Assembly: GCF_001632805.1 (NCBI RefSeq)
Contig: NZ_CP007220.1
Location: 3,658,001-3,722,000, forward strand
DNA from: Mycobacteroides chelonae CCUG 47445
Lineage (GTDB): Bacteria; Actinomycetota; Actinomycetes; Mycobacteriales; Mycobacteriaceae
DNA: 64,000 bases
Reading direction: 5' to 3'
Shown here: positions 50,433 to 59,036 of the stretch, in pieces
How the letters are laid out: the number at the start of each line of letters is the position of its first letter
Numbering within the stretch: position 1 is the stretch's first letter
Made by a program: the position numbers and the translations under genes
The notes under the pieces: model-generated
What the model was told of the DNA's origin: nothing
Seen by the model: only the letters and a program-made list of their open reading frames with translations
Databases searched by the model: none

Positions 50433-51197
50433 ATGCCATCTTCCGTACACTCGCCATTTGTGTCTTTCGCCGATGCCACCATCGCCCGGCTGCCCCGGTT
50501 CATCCGGCCTGTCGCCGAGCGGCACCACGAGCTGATCAAGTTCGGCATCGTCGGAGCCACCACGTTCATCATCGACTCCGGTATCTTCTACGCACTCAAG
50601 CTGACGATCCTGGAGCCCAAACCACTCACCGCGAAGATCATCTCCGGCATCATCGCCGTCATCGCCTCCTACATCCTCAACAGGGAATGGAGTTTCCGGG
50701 ACCGCGGCGGCCGGGAACGGCACCACGAGGCGCTGCTGTTCTTCGCGGTCAGCGGCATCGGCGTGCTGATCGCCATGCTTCCGCTGTGGGTGTCGAGTTA
50801 CATCTTTGAGCTGCGCGTGCCCAACGTCAGCCTGACGGTCGAGAACATCGCCGACTTCATCAGCGCGTACCTCATCGGCAACCTGCTGCAGATGGCGTTC
50901 CGGTTCTGGGCGTTCCGCCGCTGGGTGTTTCCCGACGAATTCGGGCGCCACGGCGAGACTCCGGTGGCTTTCGTCTCGGTCGATGTGGACGACGACGGAT
51001 CAGGCGCCGACCCGGAAAACGTCACTCCGTTGCACCCACCCACAGGGCTGCCCAACAGCACCACCGTGCATCACGGGACCGAAGTCGGCCGCGGCTTGTA
51101 CGGCTCAGCGCATCACGTGGCGGGTGGCCGTTCGCGGCCGCGCCCGGTGGAGCGGCTGTCGCCCTCCTCCGAACCGAGGGTGTCAAAAACCTCGTGA
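50433..51197 (+). CDS. GtrA-family membrane protein
   Basis: 254-residue protein with four membrane helices of the GtrA fold (about residues 37-53, 64-82, 103-125, 148-166) and WSFRDRGGRERHHEALLFF, RFWAFRRWVFPDEF motifs. Members move polyprenyl-linked sugars across the membrane or assist that step; the Rv3277 type has been linked to arabinan and galactan biosynthesis only loosely. The C-terminus (~80 residues) is polar and disordered-looking. Start at the ATG 50433; other in-frame starts are possible. Its last ~85 bp overlap the 3' end of the PH-domain gene on the other strand. Confidence 0.88.
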   Translation: MPSSVHSPFVSFADATIARLPRFIRPVAERHHELIKFGIVGATTFIIDSGIFYALKLTILEPKPLTAKIISGIIAVIASYILNREWSFRDRGGRERHHEALLFFAVSGIGVLIAMLPLWVSSYIFELRVPNVSLTVENIADFISAYLIGNLLQMAFRFWAFRRWVFPDEFGRHGETPVAFVSVDVDDDGSGADPENVTPLHPPTGLPNSTTVHHGTEVGRGLYGSAHHVAGGRSRPRPVERLSPSSEPRVSKTS

Positions 51198-51670
51198 TAT
51201 AGCAGCGAGTGGACGTATTCCACTCGCGGTATCTCGTGAAACTCCAACGGATCTTGCGATGCCGACTCGATGATCAGGGTGCCGGTGCGCAGAATCCTGT
51301 CCACCAAGCCGTGCCGGAACTCGACGCTGTTGACACGCGCCAACGGGATATCGATTCCCGAACGGCTCAGTAGTCCGTGACGGAACATCACGCGCCGGTC
51401 GGTGATCACGAAATGCGTGGTCAGCCAGTTCAAGAATGGCCATACACTCAGCCAGCCGACCAGCACCAGCCAGACAACACCGATCGCGATCATCACCACG
51501 TTCTTCGCGGTGGGCTGCCAGTCGGTGTTATCGACCATTGCGGCGATGAAGGCCGCCGCGCCGGTGGACAGAATCAACACCAGGGCCGGGCCGATCAGTC
51601 GCTTCCAATGTGGATGGCGGTGCAACACCACCTGCTCGTCGTCGGCGAGTACGTTCTCCGGATACCCCAC
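51113..51670 (-). CDS. Bacterial PH-domain membrane protein (Rv3278c-like)
   Basis: 185 residues: two membrane helices (about 25-47 and 60-82), then a bacterial PH domain (about 83-165; THFVITDRRVMFRHGLLSRSGIDIPLARVNSVEF). PH-domain proteins of this type are membrane-associated; role unknown. The last ~28 codons overlap gtrA convergently. Gene order gtrA / PH / birA follows M. tuberculosis Rv3277-Rv3279c. It begins 11 bp after the birA stop. Confidence 0.88.
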   Translation of the reverse strand: MGYPENVLADDEQVVLHRHPHWKRLIGPALVLILSTGAAAFIAAMVDNTDWQPTAKNVVMIAIGVVWLVLVGWLSVWPFLNWLTTHFVITDRRVMFRHGLLSRSGIDIPLARVNSVEFRHGLVDRILRTGTLIIESASQDPLEFHEIPRVEYVHSLLYHEVFDTLGSEEGDSRSTGRGRERPPAT

Positions 51671-51681
51671 GTGCAGCGACT

Positions 51682-52476
51682 TTACTGGTCGCTCAGCGGG
51701 CGCAGATGCGTAATGTCGCCCGCCGTCACCGCGGTGACGGTGCCGTCTGCGGCCTCGATACGGAGCTGTCCATCGTTACCGAGCCCAACGGCTACGCCGA
51801 TCAGTTCACGCTCGCCCGGCAGCTCGGCCCGCACCCGCGCTCCCAGGGTGACACTGCGGGCACGGTAGTCCTCCAACAGCTGCTCATCGACTCCCCTCGC
51901 GGTGCGCCAATGCTCGATGCGGCCCCCGAGTTCACGCAGCACCGCTCGCGCCAGCTCGTTGCGATCCGGATTGGCCCAGCCCAGGATCGCCAGGGACGTC
52001 GCGTTGGGGTCGGGCAGCTCATGTTCGGTGAAGGTGGCGTTGAGTCCGAGGCCGAGCACGATGGCCAACTGCGGCGTCGCGACCTCTGCCAGGATCCCGC
52101 ACAGCTTGCGCCCCTCCACCAGCACATCGTTGGGCCACTTGAGCCCGGCCTGGATACCCGAGACCTCGGCGACCGCGTCGACGATCGCCACTCCGGCCAG
52201 CAGCGGCACCAATCCCCACCGATCCGGTGGCACCTCACCGACTCCTATGCCCACCGACATCGATAGCTGCGTGCGCGCGGGCGCGCCCCAGTTGCGGCCG
52301 TGACGCCCCCGGCCGGCGGTCTGGTGTTCGGCCAGCAGCACGACACCGTCGATGTCCTCCCCCGCCGTGGCGCGTGCCACCAGATCGGCGTTGGTGGATC
52401 CGGTTTCGTCGACGACGTCGATGCGGCGCCACTGTCCGCCGGGGCTGTCGGTGAGGGTGAGTCTGTCCGAGGTCAC
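51682..52476 (-). CDS. birA: Biotin-protein ligase
   Basis: 264-residue bifunctional-domain enzyme lacking the N-terminal HTH of E. coli BirA, as usual in mycobacteria. Biotinyl-AMP motifs: HQTAGRGRHGRNWGAPARTQLSMSV and GLKWPNDVLVEGRKLCGILAE. A C-terminal SH3-like domain follows. It biotinylates the acyl-CoA carboxylase alpha subunit, whose partner accD5 lies nearby. Confidence 0.95.
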   Translation of the reverse strand: MTSDRLTLTDSPGGQWRRIDVVDETGSTNADLVARATAGEDIDGVVLLAEHQTAGRGRHGRNWGAPARTQLSMSVGIGVGEVPPDRWGLVPLLAGVAIVDAVAEVSGIQAGLKWPNDVLVEGRKLCGILAEVATPQLAIVLGLGLNATFTEHELPDPNATSLAILGWANPDRNELARAVLRELGGRIEHWRTARGVDEQLLEDYRARSVTLGARVRAELPGERELIGVAVGLGNDGQLRIEAADGTVTAVTAGDITHLRPLSDQ

Positions 52477-52494
52477 ACGCTCAGCCTAGGGCTC

Positions 52495-53634
52495 TCAGCG
52501 CGACGCCGTGGCGGCCCGCTCGGCAAGATTTTCTTCGACCTCGTGCACCCACACCCCGTGGGCATGCGTGGTGTCCACCTCGATCTCGAAACGTTCTGTC
52601 ATGTCCGGGGTGACATCTGCCAGATCCACGTAGAACTGCTCGTACCAGCGCCGGTGTTGATAGACGGCACCGTCCTCCTGAGTGAGTAACGGATTGTCTA
52701 CCCGCGTCTTGTTCTTCCAGATTTCGACATCCTCCAGGAATCCGTCGCCGAATGATCTGGCCATCGCGGCGGCGAGCTTACGCGCGTTATCCGGCGGCAG
52801 ATCGGGCATCTCCTGGATGGCCACACCCCATTGCAGCACGAAAGAATCGTGCGTCACCGGATAGTGGCAGTTGATAAGCGCCACTTCGACGGTGAATCCG
52901 GGACCGAGGTCGTTGTGAATCCAGTCGATCATGTATGCCGGGCCGAAATATGTGGCCTCCGAGCGCACACCCGTTCCTTCCCAAAGCTTTTCGGGGTTAG
53001 GAACAAAGTCGGGCCGCGGTTTGGACTCCATGAACTGGCTGGCGGTCTGGCCCTCGATGACGTTCTTGAAGTACGTCGGATAGGCGTGATGGATATAGAA
53101 GAAGTGCGCCATATCCACGTTGTTGTCGACGATCTCGCGGCAATGCGATCCCTCGATATGGATCGAGTTCCATTGCCATGATGACCATTTACCTTCCGCA
53201 TAGCCTTCGATCGCCGGCGGGCTGAGCTCGGGCGGTGGCGCAGACCCCTCCGGGTCATGCCACACCAGCAGCTGACCGTTCACCTCAAGAGTGGGCCAGC
53301 TGCGAGTGCGCGCGAGTTTCGGGGTGCGCTTGGCATACGGAACCAGCGCGCACTTACCGTCGCCGCCCCAACGCCAGTCGTGGAATGGGCACGCGATGTT
53401 GTCGCCCTTGATGGTGCCCTGCGACAAATCACCGCCCATGTGACGGCAGTATCCGTCCAGCACCTTGATCTCACCGTGCGAGTCGGCGAACACCACCAAC
53501 TTCGTACCGAACGCCTCGATGCCATGCGGCTCACCGTCATGGAACGACTCGGCCAGTCCCAGGCAATGCCACCCCCGGGCAAACCGGGTCATCACTGTGC
53601 CGCTGTCGATTTCGCGAATCATTTCGTCAGTCAT
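52495..53634 (-). CDS. kshA: Rieske oxygenase, 3-ketosteroid-9-alpha-hydroxylase oxygenase (KshA)-like
   Basis: 379-residue Rieske non-haem iron oxygenase. The Rieske cluster ligands are CRH and CPFH in CRHMGGDLSQG...IACPFHDW (spacing C-x-H-x17-C-x2-H). The mononuclear iron site is DNNVDMAHFFYIHH. KshA opens the steroid ring B by hydroxylating C9 with a KshB reductase; the resemblance is high along the whole length, so this is a KshA paralogue or a relative with a different substrate. No KshB is beside it. It is grouped with a FadD, a SnoaL-like protein and a PucR regulator. Confidence 0.88.
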   Translation of the reverse strand: MTDEMIREIDSGTVMTRFARGWHCLGLAESFHDGEPHGIEAFGTKLVVFADSHGEIKVLDGYCRHMGGDLSQGTIKGDNIACPFHDWRWGGDGKCALVPYAKRTPKLARTRSWPTLEVNGQLLVWHDPEGSAPPPELSPPAIEGYAEGKWSSWQWNSIHIEGSHCREIVDNNVDMAHFFYIHHAYPTYFKNVIEGQTASQFMESKPRPDFVPNPEKLWEGTGVRSEATYFGPAYMIDWIHNDLGPGFTVEVALINCHYPVTHDSFVLQWGVAIQEMPDLPPDNARKLAAAMARSFGDGFLEDVEIWKNKTRVDNPLLTQEDGAVYQHRRWYEQFYVDLADVTPDMTERFEIEVDTTHAHGVWVHEVEENLAERAATASR

Positions 53635-53675
53635 CGGGGGCTGTCCTTTCGCTGACTCGTCTTCAATACTGCGCT

Positions 53676-55343
53676 CTACAGCAGCCGTTGTCGCCCATAT
53701 GCCGTGAATTGAGCATCGAGTGCGGTTTTGTCATCCGCACTCATCCGCCGATACACCGGCGTACCCCTTCCCTCCCAACGGAACACGGATTCATCGGTAT
53801 GCCAGCGCTGCGCTTGCAGCTCGCGCTTGAGCACCTTGTTGGAGCCCGTTACCGGCAGGTTCGCCGATACCCGCAGGAAACGTGGAATTCCCTTGCCACC
53901 CAGGTCCTCCTGCCTCGCGAGGTACTCGGTGAATCCGTCCACATCGAACGCCTCTGGATTGGCCACCTCGATGGACGCCATCACCTGATCACCCGAACGC
54001 GGATCGGGTACCGCATAGGCGCCTGCCGCGATCACGGCCGGGTGGCGCCGCAGCACCCGCTCGATGGTCAGCGCCGACGTGTTCTCACCGTCGACCCGGA
54101 TCCAGTCACCGCGACGCCCCGCGAAGTAGATGAACCCGGCGGCATCGAGATAGCCGAGGTCACCGGTCCAGTACCACCCGTTGCGAATGCGGTCGGCATC
54201 CGCGTCGTCGTTCTTGTAGTAGCCCTCGAACCCGCGCCGCCCCTGCTTGTCGACAATCTCGCCGACCGCGTCATCGGCATTGAGCACACGTCCATGCTCA
54301 TCGAAAACTGCTGCAACACAATCTTGTAGCGTCTCCGGGTCGACGATCACCACACCCTCGTGCGCCGGGCGCCCCAGCGCGCCGGACGGCGCGCCGGGAT
54401 CGAGCACCACGGCTCCCCCGCCCTCGCTGGATCCATAACCTTCGAACAGCTCCGCACCGAATCGTCGTCGGAACTCGGCCTGATCCTCCGGCGAAGCCTC
54501 GGTGCCGAATCCGCGCACCAGCGGGTTCTCGGCATCGTCGGGTTGCTCCGCGGTGGCCAACAGATATCCGAGTGCCTTACCGACATAGGTGAAGAACGTC
54601 GCGCCGAAGTACCGGACGTCGGGCAGAAAGCGTGACGCCGAGAAGGTGGGAATCAAGCAGACCGTGGCGCCATTGGCCAGCGCCGGAGCCCACAGCGCCA
54701 TCAACGCATTCCCGTGGAACAGCGGCATGCAGCAGTAGTCGACATCGCCGCGGTGATGTCCGAATTTGCCGGTGGCCAGGTGCGCGATCTGCGCCAGACG
54801 GCCCTGACTGCATTTCACCGCCTTGGAAGCACCCGTGGTGCCGGAGGTGAACAGCAGCAGGAGCAGCGACTGCGCACCCACTCCATGGGAAACCGATGCC
54901 GCAGTGCGATTCTCATCGATCTGCGCCAGGTATTCGGGCGTGTCGATCACCAGAAACCGGTCCATCGTCAGACCCAGCTCGAGATCCCGTAACCGGTCGA
55001 GATTGCGGGTGTCGGTGACAATCAGCTGGCAATCGGTATGACGAATCTCGGCGGCCATTTCGACGGGCCCTCGAGTGGGATTGATACCCACGATGGTGGC
55101 GCCGGCCAGCGCGGCACCGCCCAGCCAGAAGATGAAGTCGGGAACGTTCTCCAACAGGATCCCGATGTGGAAGGGTCCCTCGGCCCGCAGCTTCTGCGCG
55201 AGTTCGCTCCGTGCGCCGGACTCGCCGACCACTTCATCCCATGTCCAGTCGCGGTCGCGGGTCCGGAGCCCCAGATGTCTGTCGCCGACCCGGTCCAGGA
55301 GCATGGCAGCGATATCGGCCCGAGGAGTGGACTCACGAGTCAT
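53676..55343 (-). CDS. Acyl-CoA ligase (FadD17-like)
   Basis: 555-residue adenylate-forming enzyme: LFTSGTTGASKAV (P-loop), GYGSSEGG, YWTGDLGYLD, GRRGDWIRVDGENTSALTIE and a C-terminal PVTGSNKVLKREL with the catalytic lysine. It activates fatty or steroid side-chain acids to CoA esters; FadD17 is part of sterol catabolism in mycobacteria. Its ATG overlaps the SnoaL-like stop by 4 bp, and kshA follows 41 bp downstream, so the three genes probably form one operon controlled by the PucR-type gene. Confidence 0.88.
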   Translation of the reverse strand: MTRESTPRADIAAMLLDRVGDRHLGLRTRDRDWTWDEVVGESGARSELAQKLRAEGPFHIGILLENVPDFIFWLGGAALAGATIVGINPTRGPVEMAAEIRHTDCQLIVTDTRNLDRLRDLELGLTMDRFLVIDTPEYLAQIDENRTAASVSHGVGAQSLLLLLFTSGTTGASKAVKCSQGRLAQIAHLATGKFGHHRGDVDYCCMPLFHGNALMALWAPALANGATVCLIPTFSASRFLPDVRYFGATFFTYVGKALGYLLATAEQPDDAENPLVRGFGTEASPEDQAEFRRRFGAELFEGYGSSEGGGAVVLDPGAPSGALGRPAHEGVVIVDPETLQDCVAAVFDEHGRVLNADDAVGEIVDKQGRRGFEGYYKNDDADADRIRNGWYWTGDLGYLDAAGFIYFAGRRGDWIRVDGENTSALTIERVLRRHPAVIAAGAYAVPDPRSGDQVMASIEVANPEAFDVDGFTEYLARQEDLGGKGIPRFLRVSANLPVTGSNKVLKRELQAQRWHTDESVFRWEGRGTPVYRRMSADDKTALDAQFTAYGRQRLL

Positions 55344-55897
55344 AGCGCCGATGATGCGCCTTTCAGATCCCGATACTCCTGCGGTAACTCTTCGGGGGCA
55401 AGCTTGGTAATGCTCACCGGCCCCGAGTGATACGAGTCCTCACCTTCGATGAAGCCGTCGGCGTCGACCGGCCACAGCACCAACTGACGGAATACCAACA
55501 AGTAGTCGGCGCCGGGGTCCTCGATCGGGAAGCCCATGCTCTGCGCGACCGCACCGGGATAGATCTGTTTGAGGAATCCCTCGGTGACAACGCAATTGTC
55601 GTCGACGAGAAGCCGATCCATCTCGAATTCCATGACGCTCATTCGCCCCTGAACCAGCCCCGCGTAGTAGGTGCGCACGCCGTCGCGGCCCTTGGGCCCG
55701 AAATCCTGCCCGTCCATCCAGAAGTGATAGTTCGGATTCGCGCTCAGAGTGTCGATCAGTCCGTCGAGATCGGCATCGCGCTCCAGCCTCATGTGATGCA
55801 GCACGGCGCCCAGCACCACCCGGTGCCGCTCGTTTTCCGTTGCGGCAAGCCGCTTTTCGACCAGCTCCCAGGTCCGTTCGGTGTCGATGACTGCCAT
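55340..55897 (-). CDS. SnoaL/NTF2-like protein
   Basis: 185-residue protein of the NTF2-like cone fold: ERDADLDGLIDTLSANPNYHFWMDGQDFGPKGRDGVRTYYAGLVQGR, then MEFEMDRLLVDDNCVVTEGFLKQI. Such proteins act as isomerases, hydrolases or ligand carriers in catabolism of steroids and polyketides; catalytic residues cannot be assigned here. It overlaps fadD by 4 bp and starts 3 bp after the regulator stop. Probably acts on an intermediate in the KshA/FadD pathway. Confidence 0.85.
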   Translation of the reverse strand: MAVIDTERTWELVEKRLAATENERHRVVLGAVLHHMRLERDADLDGLIDTLSANPNYHFWMDGQDFGPKGRDGVRTYYAGLVQGRMSVMEFEMDRLLVDDNCVVTEGFLKQIYPGAVAQSMGFPIEDPGADYLLVFRQLVLWPVDADGFIEGEDSYHSGPVSITKLAPEELPQEYRDLKGASSAL

Positions 55898-55900
55898 GGG

Positions 55901-57001
55901 TCAATGGTGTCCGCTCGCACCTGCGGTGTCACCCGACAGCCGTCGAGAAATATCGGCGACGTGCCCGACATGTGGCGGCTGCCCGCCCGATAACTCCGCG
56001 GTGGACAGCGATATCCGCCGCACCATCAGCACGAAGGTGGCCAGGAATCTGTCCATCGGATCGTCGAGGTCCCACCCCATCAGCTGCTCGACATGCTGAA
56101 TACGGGCGGCAACGGTGCTGTGATGCACATGCAGTTCGGCAGCCGTGCGGCGCAGCGTGCCGAACTGGCAGAGCGCCTCTAGGGTGTCGACCTCGACGGC
56201 ACCGGCCGGCGTGGACGCGATCTGATCGATCCGCACTACGTCGTCGACCTCGCGTAGCCGCTCCGGTGGGATGTCCGCTAGCACCTCCAGCAGGCGGAGC
56301 CGCTCGTACGCGATGGCACGCCGCCCGAAGCCGGTGGAGGACGCAAAGCGCAGCGCGCGCTGTGCCTGACTCCATGACGTCGGCGCCTCGATGACGGCGA
56401 CGCTGGATCCGATCCCGATCCAGGGGCCCGGCACCGCTCGGGGCGATGCCGGGAACTCGCCGACTATCACCGTGTCCAGGTGATCCGACAATGCCTTGGT
56501 GTCCTCGCTCGCCTGGCATATCAGGGCTCCGACCCGCCCGATGGTCGCCCCGTGGATCACCCGGTTCGGCAGCGCCCTGGCAAGCAGCTGCCGCGCATCC
56601 GCCGGTGCGGAGATCGCCAACACCCGCAGCTCCCGTGCGTCATCCAGACCAAGAAGGCGCGGCGCGCGCACCCGATCCTCGGGTCGCGAACCGCCGGACA
56701 ACAGCACTTCGACCAGCGCTGGATCGTCCATATGCAGGGCGGCTGGTACGGCATCCGGCACAGATCGGCGCAGGACGTGGTGCAGCCGGTGCAACAGGAA
56801 CTCGTCGGTGGATCGGGCCGGACCCTCGCGTTCCAGCCATACCGTGGGCTCGGCGTCCTCGGACCACCGGACACCGACCGGACACTCGGCCAGTTCCGCC
56901 GCCGAACGCACCGCGACCTCCGCGTCGGCCCCCTCGAGCTGGTCGAAACGGGACACGATCGTGAACACCAGGTCGGCATCCAGCGCAGGCAGTTTGTCCA
57001 T
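55901..57001 (-). CDS. PucR/CdaR-type transcriptional regulator
   Basis: About 366 residues. The C-terminal ~70 residues form a PucR-type HTH: EVDTLEALCQFGTLRRTAAELHVHHSTVAARIQHVEQLMGWDLDDP. The centre resembles a GGDEF-derived domain of this family (ISAPADARQLLARALP, LRFASSTGFGRRAIAYERLRLLEVL). It lies 3 bp upstream of the SnoaL-like gene and should control the KshA/FadD block. The start is uncertain (ATG 57001 used; 57031 is in frame). It diverges from accD5 across ~107 bp. Confidence 0.85.
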   Translation of the reverse strand: MDKLPALDADLVFTIVSRFDQLEGADAEVAVRSAAELAECPVGVRWSEDAEPTVWLEREGPARSTDEFLLHRLHHVLRRSVPDAVPAALHMDDPALVEVLLSGGSRPEDRVRAPRLLGLDDARELRVLAISAPADARQLLARALPNRVIHGATIGRVGALICQASEDTKALSDHLDTVIVGEFPASPRAVPGPWIGIGSSVAVIEAPTSWSQAQRALRFASSTGFGRRAIAYERLRLLEVLADIPPERLREVDDVVRIDQIASTPAGAVEVDTLEALCQFGTLRRTAAELHVHHSTVAARIQHVEQLMGWDLDDPMDRFLATFVLMVRRISLSTAELSGGQPPHVGHVADISRRLSGDTAGASGHH

Positions 57002-57108
57002 CTCTTTGTATGTACCTCGATCGGTGAACATCCATTCGAGAAAATTTCTGAGAACTCTCTAAGGCCCATGCGCGTTCTGCCGGGTGCAGCGCGATAACAT
57101 CGGGACCC

Positions 57109-58719
57109 ATGACGACCACCGAGCCCGATATCCACACCACCGCGGGCAAGCTCGCCGATCTGCGCCGGCGCAGCGAGGAGACACTGCACCCGGTCGGCGA
57201 GGCCGCCGTCGACAAGATCCACGCCAAGGGCAAGCTGACCGCCCGTGAGCGCATCTATGCGCTACTGGACGAGGGCTCGTTCGTGGAATTGGACGCGTTG
57301 GCCAAGCACCGCAGCTCAAACTTCGGGCTGGGCGAGAAGCGCCCACTCGGCGACGGCGTGGTGACCGGTTTCGGCACCATCGACGGCCGTGACGTGTGCA
57401 TCTTCAGCCAGGACGTCTCGGTGTTCGGCGGCAGCCTCGGCGAGGTGTACGGCGAGAAGATCGTCAAGGTGCAGCAGCTGGCCCTCAAGACCGGCCGCCC
57501 GCTCATCGGCATCAACGAGGGTGCAGGCGCTCGCATCCAAGAGGGTGTCGTCTCCCTCGGCCTGTACAGCCAGATCTTCCACAACAACGTCATCGCCTCG
57601 GGCGTCATCCCGCAGATCTCGCTCATCATGGGCCCGGCCGCCGGTGGTCACGTGTACTCGCCCGCGCTGACGGACTTCATCGTCATGGTCGACCAGACCA
57701 GCCAGATGTTCATCACCGGTCCCGACGTCATCAAGACCGTCACCGGTGAGGACGTCACCATGGAGGAGCTGGGTGGCGCACACACCCACGAGGCCAAGTC
57801 CGGCACCACGCACTACGTAGCCTCCGGCGAGCAGGACGCCTTCGACTACGTCCGCGACATCCTGAGCTACCTGCCGTCCAACAACGCCTCCGAGCCGCCC
57901 CGTTATCCGGGACCTGAGCCCACCGACGGCGCCATCGAGGACCACCTCACCGACGAGGACATCGAGCTCGACACGCTGATTCCAGACTCCCCGAACCAGC
58001 CGTACGACATGCACGAGGTCATCACCCGCATCCTCGACGACGACGAGTTCCTCGAGGTGCAGGCCGGATACGCCCAGAACATCATCGTCGGCTTCGGCCG
58101 TGTCGATGGCCGCAGCGTCGGCATCGTCGCCAACCAGCCCACCCAGTTCGCGGGCTGCCTGGACATCAACGCCTCGGAGAAGGCCGCGCGGTTCATCCGC
58201 ACCTGCGACTGCTTCGGTGTCCCGATCATCACCCTGGTGGATGTGCCCGGCTTCCTGCCCGGCACCGAGCAGGAGTTCAACGGCATCATCCGGCGCGGCG
58301 CCAAGCTGCTGTACGCGTACGGCGAGGCCACCGTTCCGAAGATCACCGTGATCACCCGCAAGGCCTACGGTGGCGCGTACTGCGTCATGGGTTCCAAGGA
58401 CATGGGCGCTGACGTCAACGTCGCCTGGCCCACCGCACAGATCGCGGTCATGGGTGCCTCCGGTGCGGTCGGATTCGTGTACCGCTCGCAGCTGGCCGAG
58501 GCTTCCAAGAACGGTGACGATGTGGACGCCCTGCGCCTGCAGTTGCAGGCCGAGTACGAGGACACCCTGGTGAACCCGTACATGGCTGCCGAGCGCGGAT
58601 ATGTCGACGCGGTCATCCCGCCGTCGCACACTCGCGGCTACATCGCCACCTCGCTGCGCTTGCTCGATCGCAAGATCGTGCGGCTCCCACCGAAGAAGCA
58701 CGGGAACATTCCGCTGTGA
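57109..58719 (+). CDS. accD5: Acyl-CoA carboxylase beta subunit AccD5
   Basis: 536-residue carboxyltransferase that makes methylmalonyl-CoA and malonyl-CoA for mycolic and methyl-branched lipids, with AccA3 and AccE5. Conserved: [56 protein letters not shown], the second oxyanion block [13 protein letters not shown] and [14 protein letters not shown]. It ends in KKHGNIPL. The stop overlaps accE5 by 4 bp. Confidence 0.97.
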   Translation: MTTTEPDIHTTAGKLADLRRRSEETLHPVGEAAVDKIHAKGKLTARERIYALLDEGSFVELDALAKHRSSNFGLGEKRPLGDGVVTGFGTIDGRDVCIFSQDVSVFGGSLGEVYGEKIVKVQQLALKTGRPLIGINEGAGARIQEGVVSLGLYSQIFHNNVIASGVIPQISLIMGPAAGGHVYSPALTDFIVMVDQTSQMFITGPDVIKTVTGEDVTMEELGGAHTHEAKSGTTHYVASGEQDAFDYVRDILSYLPSNNASEPPRYPGPEPTDGAIEDHLTDEDIELDTLIPDSPNQPYDMHEVITRILDDDEFLEVQAGYAQNIIVGFGRVDGRSVGIVANQPTQFAGCLDINASEKAARFIRTCDCFGVPIITLVDVPGFLPGTEQEFNGIIRRGAKLLYAYGEATVPKITVITRKAYGGAYCVMGSKDMGADVNVAWPTAQIAVMGASGAVGFVYRSQLAEASKNGDDVDALRLQLQAEYEDTLVNPYMAAERGYVDAVIPPSHTRGYIATSLRLLDRKIVRLPPKKHGNIPL

Positions 58720-59018
58720 CGAATGAAGAAGGTGCGTCCGTGACCGATGAGACCAGCGAGACCGTAACCGCGGAAAGCGATTCCGGGAAGGTGAAGGCCG
58801 CCGACGTGCAGGTGCTCAGCGGCAACCCGACAGATGAGGAGATCGCGGCCCTGGTCGCGGCGCTCAGCGCGCTGGCCTCGAAGGCGGAGACCGAGAGCCT
58901 CAAGCCCCGGAATCTCTGGGCCGAGCCGATTGACATGCTCCGCTACAGCCCACACAGCTGGCAGCGAGTCACCCTGTTCGAGCGCGCGAAGCTGGCGCGC
59001 CCGCAGGGCACGTTCTAG
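58716..59018 (+). CDS. accE5: Acyl-CoA carboxylase epsilon subunit AccE5
   Basis: 100-residue epsilon subunit (Rv3281-like). The N-terminal half is acidic and disordered-looking; the C-terminal block [28 protein letters not shown] and LWAEP...[15 protein letters not shown] is the binding motif for the AccD5-AccA3 complex. A GTG start overlaps the accD5 stop by 4 bp. It stimulates carboxylation in mycobacteria. Confidence 0.92.
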   Translation: MTNEEGASVTDETSETVTAESDSGKVKAADVQVLSGNPTDEEIAALVAALSALASKAETESLKPRNLWAEPIDMLRYSPHSWQRVTLFERAKLARPQGTF

Positions 59019-59036
59019 ACGGCCGTCACCGGCCCC

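Noticed and set aside
57316..58701. 461-codon minus-strand ORF over accD5
   Set aside because: Antisense shadow of accD5; Val/Asp/Gly-biased with no family features.
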